From contig JAXDOR010000086.1 in NCBI GenBank assembly GCA_034668825.1, forward strand, positions 1 through 9,403: 9,403 nucleotides of DNA, in the 5' to 3' direction. The translations under genes and the position numbers were made by a program. The stretch is from CANKHA01 sp034668825 (GTDB lineage Bacteria; Pseudomonadota; Alphaproteobacteria; Rhizobiales; Xanthobacteraceae). The notes below the pieces were generated by a model. That model worked only from the letters and a program-made list of their open reading frames with translations. It had not been told where the DNA came from and did no database searches. The first letter of the stretch is position 1; every line of letters starts with the position of its first letter. Below, in pieces: positions 5,447 through 9,403 of this stretch.

Positions 5447-5535
5447 GTCATGGCCGGGCTCGTCCCGGCCATCCACGTCTTGCTGAGCGACATTAAAGAA
5501 AGACGTGGATGCCCGGCACAAGGGCCGGGCATGAC
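5447..5535. repeat. REP-like palindromic element, family A, copy 2
   Basis: This 89-bp element has the same ends as the copy at 1882-1967: GTCATGGCCGGGCTCGTCCC at the left and GGGCCGGGCATGAC at the right, with inner ACGTCTT/AGACGT blocks. It is slightly longer because the central loop differs. It lies 40 bases upstream of the small membrane-protein gene and produces a false N-terminal extension of that frame. Confidence 0.8.
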
Positions 5536-5560
5536 GACGAGGCTGGAAGCCGCTCTGAAG

Positions 5561-5600
5561 AAAGCTTCTGGATTTCCGCTTGCGCGGGAATGAGCGGATT
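5561..5600. repeat. Short palindromic repeat of the 'GFPLARE' type
   Basis: TCCGCT (5575-5580) pairs with AGCGGA (5593-5598) around a GC-rich 12-base loop. The surrounding sequence reads ASGFPLARE on one strand and IPAQAEIQKL on the other, a peptide pair typical of intergenic repeats in proteobacteria. It lies just after the end of the 5617-6000 gene in its direction of transcription, with no U-run, so a terminator role is doubtful. Confidence 0.5.
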
Positions 5601-5616
5601 CTCTGTTACGCCCCGC

Positions 5617-6000
5617 TTAAGGATTTGACCGCGTGATCTGCAGCCGCATGTCGCTGGCTTCGCGAACAAGCTTGTAGTCGATTTCCTGCACGCTGTTGTC
5701 GCGCAGGGTGAGCTTGGCATAGCAAGTGATTTCGTCGTCGGATTTGCTTAGCGTCTTGATCTCGTCATAGCGTGTGGCGTCGACATTGTTCTTCTTGAAA
5801 ATGTCCGACAGCACGTCTTTCGCCCGAGTGGAGTCGCACCCGGGCAGATCGTTCCGGGTGGCGAACTTGGCCACCATGATCAGGCCGACGACGGCCAGCA
5901 ACACCACCCCAACCACGAGCTGCGTGATACGCCCGGCGGTCCAAGGCCGCTTGGCGGCAGGCGCCGCGGTCTCGGCAGGGCGGTTATCTTCGGCAGTCAT
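5617..6000 (-). CDS. Membrane-anchored protein with a small probably periplasmic domain, function unknown
   Basis: A 127-residue protein without a family I can name. Residues 1-24 are polar and Ala/Pro-rich, 26-45 form one transmembrane helix (ITQLVVGVVLLAVVGLIMVA), and about 80 residues follow as a soluble domain, probably periplasmic, beginning LPGCDSTRAKDVLSDIFKK. It contains just two cysteines, C55 and C93, which may form a disulfide. The pattern of CDS, a helix, then DEITCYAKLTL strands resembles small secreted domains annotated as hypothetical in proteobacteria. I start at the ATG at 6000 because AAGGAGA sits six bases upstream; an in-frame ATG at 6039 lacks that. It follows the formate dehydrogenase gene by 66 bases on the same strand, so co-transcription is possible, but nothing links its function to formate. 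Confidence 0.75.
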   Translation of the reverse strand: MTAEDNRPAETAAPAAKRPWTAGRITQLVVGVVLLAVVGLIMVAKFATRNDLPGCDSTRAKDVLSDIFKKNNVDATRYDEIKTLSKSDDEITCYAKLTLRDNSVQEIDYKLVREASDMRLQITRSNP

Positions 6001-6066
6001 GGCATCTCCTTTTTGTTCATCGTAAGAATCGAGAGACAAAAGGATAGCACCGCTGACGAGGCCGCT

Positions 6067-8973
6067 CTACTCCGCCGCTTCGCGCACCGCATCGGCGCGC
6101 TCGACGCGCGCGGCGCAGTATTTGAACTCGGGGATTTTGCCGAAGGGATCGAGCGCCGGATTGGTCAGCAGATTCGCCGCCGCCTCCACGTAAGCAAAGG
6201 GAATGAAGACCACGCCGTCGGGAATGCCGTCGTCCTGCCGCGCGGAAAGCTCCACCACGCCGCGGCGGGTGACGACGCGCACCATGTCCCCCGGCTTGAT
6301 GCCGAGGCGGGCGATGTCGCCGCGCGACAGCGACGCCGACGCATTGGGCTCAAGCGCATCGAGCACGCTGGCGCGGCGCGTCATCGCGCCGGTGTGCCAA
6401 TGCTCGAGTTGGCGGCCGGTGGTGAGGATGAAGGGGAAATCGGCGTCGGGCGTCTCGTCCGGCGGCGTCAGCTTGGCGGCGACGAGTTTCGCCATGCCGC
6501 CCGGGCGCGGGAAGCCCTTGTCGAACACCACGTCGTGGCCGGGCTGATCCGGCGCGTCGGTCGGATAAGTGACCGCGTCTTCGCGCGCGACCCGCTCCCA
6601 GGTAATGTTGTCGAGCGCCGGCATCAGCCGCGCCATCTCCTCGAAGACTTCGCCGACATGCTGGTAATTCCATTTCTCGCCCATGCGCTGGGCGAGATCC
6701 TGGATGATCCAAAGGTCCTGCCGCGTGTCGCCGGGCAGCGGCAGCGCCGCGCGGCCCATCTGCACCTGGCGGTTGGTGTTGGTGACGGTGCCGTCCTTCT
6801 CCGGCCAGGCAGACGCAGGAAGAATCACGTCGGCATAAGAACAGGTCTCGGTCAGAAAGATGTCCTGCACCACGAGATGCTCAAGATGCGCCAGCGCGCC
6901 GCGGGCATGATTGAGATCCGGATCGGACATCGCGGGATTTTCGCCCATGATATACATGCCCTTGATCTCGTCGGCATGCACCGCGTCCATGATCTCGACG
7001 ACGGTCTTGCCCTTTTTATGATCGAGTTTTTTGCCCCAGGCATTTTCGTATTTGGCAATCATCGCCGGGTCTTCCACCGACTTGTAATCGGGGTAGAACA
7101 TCGGGATCAGGCCTGCGTCCGACGCGCCTTGCACGTTGTTCTGCCCCCGCAGCGGATGCAGGCCGGTGCCGGGGCGGCCGACCTGGCCGCAGATCAGCCA
7201 CAGCGCGATCAGACAGCGTGCATTGTCGGTGCCGTGGGTGTGCTGCGAGACGCCCATGCCCCAGAAGATGATCGCGCTTTCCGCCCGCGCGAAAGCGCGC
7301 GCCACGGTGCGCAGCGTGTCGGCGGGAATGCCACAGATCGGCTCCATCTCCTCCGGCGTGAAATCCTTTACGTTCTCGGCTATCTGGTCGAAGCCTTCGA
7401 CGTAAGTCTGCACATATTGCTGGTCGTAGAGTTTCTCGCCGATGATGACGTTGAGCATGCCGTTGAGCATGGCGACGTCGGTGCCGTTCTTGAATTGCAT
7501 CATCTGCCAGGCGTGGCGCTTGAGCGCCTGCCCGCGCGGGTCCATGACCACGAGCTTGGCGCCGCGCTTGGCCGCCTGCTTGAAGAAAGTGGCGGCGACC
7601 GGATGGTTCTCGGTCGGGTTGGCGCCGATGACGACGATGACGTCGGAGTTTTTGCATTCGTTAAAGGTGGCGGTCACCGCCGCCGAGCCGACGCCTTCGA
7701 GCAAAGCCGCCACCGACGACGCATGACACAGCCGGGTGCAGTGATCGACATTGTTGGAGCCAAAACCGGTGCGCACAAGCTTCTGGAAAAGATAAGCCTC
7801 TTCGTTCGAGCCCTTGGCGGAGCCGAAACCGGCCAGCGCGCGGGGGCCGTCGCGGTCGCGGATTTTGATCAGGCCCGAAGCCGCGCGCGCCATCGCCTCT
7901 TCCCAGGTGGCTTCGCGGAAATGCGTGAAGGGATTTGCCGGATCGACCAGATCGTCCGCTGCCTTGCCGACGCCGTCCTTGCGGATGAGCGGCTTCATCA
8001 GCCGCTGCGGATTTGAGACATAGTCGAAGCCAAAGCGGCCTTTCACGCAGAGGCGATTTTCGTTGGCCGGGCCGTCGCGACCCGAAACGTAAAGCAGCTT
8101 GTCGTCCTTGATATTGTAAGTGAGCTGGCAGCCGACGCCGCAATAGGGGCAAACGCTGTCGACCTTGCGGTCCGGATAGCCGATGCGAAGGTCCTTCGCC
8201 TCGTCCATCACCGATGCCGGCATCAGCGCGCCGGTCGGGCACGCCTGCACGCATTCGCCGCAGGCGACGCAGGTCGAGTTACCCATCGGGTCGTCGAAAT
8301 CGAACACGATCTTTTCGTTGTGGCCGCGCCCGGCCATGCCGATCACGTCGTTGACCTGGACCTCGCGGCAGGCACGGACGCAGAGATTGCATTGGATGCA
8401 GGCGTCGAGATTGACCGCCATGGCCGGATGGCTGCGGTCCGACTCTGGCTGTGGCCGCGCGGTGAAGCGGCTCACGGCAATGTTCATCCGGTCCGACCAA
8501 GCCCAGAATTTCGAGGCCGGATCGGGTGCGGTGGTGCGCTCTGGCTGGTCTGCGATCAAAAGCTCGAACACCATCTTGCGCGCCGTCTTGGCGCGGTCGG
8601 ACGCCGTCTTCACTTTCATGCCGGGCGCGGGTTTGCGGATGCAGCTCGCGGCCAGCACGCGCTCGCCTTCCACTTCCACCATGCAGGCGCGGCAATTGCC
8701 GTCGGCGCGGTAGCCCGGCTCCGGGAGGTAACAGAGATGCGGAATCTCGGTGCCCATGCGGCTCGCGACTTGCCAGATGGTTTCGCCTTCGCGCGCGGTG
8801 ACCTCGCGGCCGTCGAGCGTAAAGGCAACGGTCTTGCCGTCGTGGCCAGTGCCGTCGACCGCGTCGACCGGGCCCTTATGCGCGACATGCGGCTTGCCGT
8901 CGCCCTTGTTCTCGCCACCGGCCGCGCCCTTGGCGTCGTGGCCGTAGCCCATGGGTTTACTGGTGTCGGTCAT
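6067..8973 (-). CDS. fdhA: Formate dehydrogenase alpha subunit, molybdenum/tungsten bis-MGD, NuoG-like N-terminus
   Basis: Catalytic subunit of a cytoplasmic NAD-type formate dehydrogenase (formate to CO2, electrons passed to flavin/NAD subunits), 968 residues. After a polar 48-residue Gly/Asp/Lys/His-rich lead comes a [2Fe-2S] domain (C81, C94, C97, C111), then two [4Fe-4S] ferredoxin sites (C192/195/198/202 and C235/238/241/245), a molybdopterin-type [4Fe-4S] site (C275, C278, C282, C309), and the bis-MGD domains. The metal ligand is a cysteine, not selenocysteine: C416 in DHCTRLCHASSV, followed by catalytic H417. The C-terminal pterin-binding domain begins FILTTGRQLEHWHTG. No twin-arginine signal is present. 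The His-Cys3 cluster site of NuoG and canonical FdsA is missing: residues 112-191 hold no cysteine. ATG at 8973 overlaps the DUF559 stop, with AGGGAAA upstream. Beta/gamma subunit and fdhD/fdsD genes are not in the window. Confidence 0.95.
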   Translation of the reverse strand: MTDTSKPMGYGHDAKGAAGGENKGDGKPHVAHKGPVDAVDGTGHDGKTVAFTLDGREVTAREGETIWQVASRMGTEIPHLCYLPEPGYRADGNCRACMVEVEGERVLAASCIRKPAPGMKVKTASDRAKTARKMVFELLIADQPERTTAPDPASKFWAWSDRMNIAVSRFTARPQPESDRSHPAMAVNLDACIQCNLCVRACREVQVNDVIGMAGRGHNEKIVFDFDDPMGNSTCVACGECVQACPTGALMPASVMDEAKDLRIGYPDRKVDSVCPYCGVGCQLTYNIKDDKLLYVSGRDGPANENRLCVKGRFGFDYVSNPQRLMKPLIRKDGVGKAADDLVDPANPFTHFREATWEEAMARAASGLIKIRDRDGPRALAGFGSAKGSNEEAYLFQKLVRTGFGSNNVDHCTRLCHASSVAALLEGVGSAAVTATFNECKNSDVIVVIGANPTENHPVAATFFKQAAKRGAKLVVMDPRGQALKRHAWQMMQFKNGTDVAMLNGMLNVIIGEKLYDQQYVQTYVEGFDQIAENVKDFTPEEMEPICGIPADTLRTVARAFARAESAIIFWGMGVSQHTHGTDNARCLIALWLICGQVGRPGTGLHPLRGQNNVQGASDAGLIPMFYPDYKSVEDPAMIAKYENAWGKKLDHKKGKTVVEIMDAVHADEIKGMYIMGENPAMSDPDLNHARGALAHLEHLVVQDIFLTETCSYADVILPASAWPEKDGTVTNTNRQVQMGRAALPLPGDTRQDLWIIQDLAQRMGEKWNYQHVGEVFEEMARLMPALDNITWERVAREDAVTYPTDAPDQPGHDVVFDKGFPRPGGMAKLVAAKLTPPDETPDADFPFILTTGRQLEHWHTGAMTRRASVLDALEPNASASLSRGDIARLGIKPGDMVRVVTRRGVVELSARQDDGIPDGVVFIPFAYVEAAANLLTNPALDPFGKIPEFKYCAARVERADAVREAAE

Positions 8974-9395
8974 GGCGCAATTTCCCTGCGGCTTGCGCGG
9001 ATGTGCTCCCCTCCCCCTTGTGGGGAGGGGTCGGGGGTGGGGTTTTTGGTCGCCGCTAGAATGGCCTCGCCAACACTGCGTGGCGTTTTTAGTACGTCGT
9101 TATTCCAGAAGCGAAGAACGCGATAACCCTGCGATGCAAGCCATTTGCTTCGCCTTGCATCGTAAGCCGCTCTCAGCTCGGCGTGTTGCGAACCGTCGAG
9201 CTCGATGACCAGCTTTCCCTCGTGCCAGACAAAATCGGCAATGTAGATGCCGATCGGGGCTTGCCTGCGGAAGTGCATGCCGCGCGGCTTCAACGATGGC
9301 AGCAAAAGCCAGAGTTTGCGCTCGGCGTCGGTGGGGATTCGGCGCAACGTACGTGCTTGGGTTCGCGTTCGCTTTGTAATCGAACTATGAGGCAT
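8970..9395 (-). CDS. DUF559 domain protein (Vsr/restriction endonuclease-like fold) with repeat-encoded C-terminus
   Basis: A 141-residue protein with the DUF559 domain, related by fold to very-short-patch repair and PD-(D/E)XK nucleases; no reaction is established for most members. Family signatures: ARTLRRIPTDAERKLWLLL (14-32), FRRQAPIGIYIADFVWHEGK (42-61), LVIELDGSQHAE (62-73) and GYRVLRFWNNDVL (90-102). D54, E65 and D67 fit the nuclease-type acidic triad. The domain ends near residue 116; the last 25 residues, NPTPDPSPQGGGEH..., are encoded by a palindromic repeat that seems to have replaced the original end. The TGA overlaps the fdhA start by 4 bases (ATGA), so the genes are probably translationally coupled. 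Start ATG at 9395 gives a family-like N-terminus, but only 8 bases of upstream sequence are visible. Confidence 0.88.
   Translation of the reverse strand: MPHSSITKRTRTQARTLRRIPTDAERKLWLLLPSLKPRGMHFRRQAPIGIYIADFVWHEGKLVIELDGSQHAELRAAYDARRSKWLASQGYRVLRFWNNDVLKTPRSVGEAILAATKNPTPDPSPQGGGEHIRASRREIAP
9008..9042 (+). repeat. Hairpin and G-quadruplex-prone repeat in the 3' end of the DUF559 gene
   Basis: CCCCTCCCC (9008-9016) and GGGGAGGGG (9022-9030) form a perfect 9-bp stem with a 5-base loop. On the plus strand, G-runs at 9022-9025, 9027-9030, 9033-9037 and 9039-9042, with loops of 1, 2 and 1 bases, meet the usual G-quadruplex pattern with four G-tetrads possible. The plus strand is the template for both neighbouring genes, so transcripts carry the C-rich form. 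This sequence encodes the PDPSPQGGGE tail of the DUF559 protein and lies about 35 bases ahead of the fdhA start. The same element is familiar as an intergenic repeat in Rhizobiales (recollection). Confidence 0.75.
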
Positions 9396-9403
9396 GGCTG
9401 TTC

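Noticed and set aside
6013..8016. Open frame of 667 codons on the plus strand
   Set aside because: It lies entirely antisense to the formate dehydrogenase gene, whose iron-sulfur and pterin motifs are unmistakable. Its own translation is His/Arg/Gly/Val-rich with no domain pattern; long antisense frames are expected at this GC content.

Overview
The window looks like a chromosomal stretch from a GC-rich alphaproteobacterium of the Hyphomicrobiales, of the Bradyrhizobium/Rhodopseudomonas/Xanthobacteraceae kind. The evidence is the codon use, an NAD-type formate dehydrogenase alpha subunit, a DUF3297 protein, a DUF559 protein ending in the familiar PDPSPQGGGE tail, and intergenic palindromes that read MAGLVPAIHV...GMT or ...SSFETALRASSG when translated. 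I infer the lineage from these signatures and cannot name a genus.

Layout, left to right. (1) 1-672, minus: the N-terminal 224 residues of a molybdate/tungstate-type periplasmic binding protein, which runs off the left edge. (2) About 676-1110: a very GC-rich, hairpin-rich block that looks like a dispersed repeat and ends almost at the modA start codon. An AT-rich island at 1120-1200 separates it from (3) a VapBC/FitAB-type toxin-antitoxin pair at 1231-1874, plus. The island holds a good leftward promoter with a palindrome in its spacer, and a rightward promoter overlapped by a two-site operator. (4) 1882-2087: two palindromic repeats of different families. (5) 2203-4152, minus: a two-gene operon of a class I amidotransferase (C26 gamma-glutamyl hydrolase type) and a YbdK-type carboxylate-amine ligase. 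A complete yciI gene (4300-4587) stands upstream of it and a broken copy of the yciI 3' end (2100-2198) stands directly downstream, exactly 2200 bp away in the same orientation. (6) 4672-4917, plus: DUF3297 protein. (7) 4936-5600: more repeats around a small two-helix membrane protein of unknown function (5059-5406, minus). (8) 5617-6000, minus: a membrane-anchored protein with a probably periplasmic domain, function unknown. (9) 6067-8973, minus: formate dehydrogenase alpha subunit, preceded with a 4-base overlap by a DUF559 protein (8970-9395, minus) whose C-terminal tail is encoded by a palindromic, G-quadruplex-prone repeat.

How the genes fit together. The metal-uptake protein and the formate dehydrogenase share a need for molybdenum or tungsten, but they lie 5.4 kb apart and nothing shows co-regulation. 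The amidotransferase and ligase form a clear operon, with a shared promoter region and a Shine-Dalgarno sequence overlapping the upstream stop; together they could make and break a gamma-glutamyl amide, which is inference. The toxin-antitoxin pair and DUF559 gene are typical accessory genes. I found no CRISPR array, tRNA, rRNA, transposase or integrase. The most interesting items are the duplicated yciI 3' end bracketing the ligase/amidotransferase operon, the promoter and structured repeat ahead of modA, the G-quadruplex-prone repeat between DUF559 and fdhA, and the absence of one iron-sulfur site in the formate dehydrogenase.
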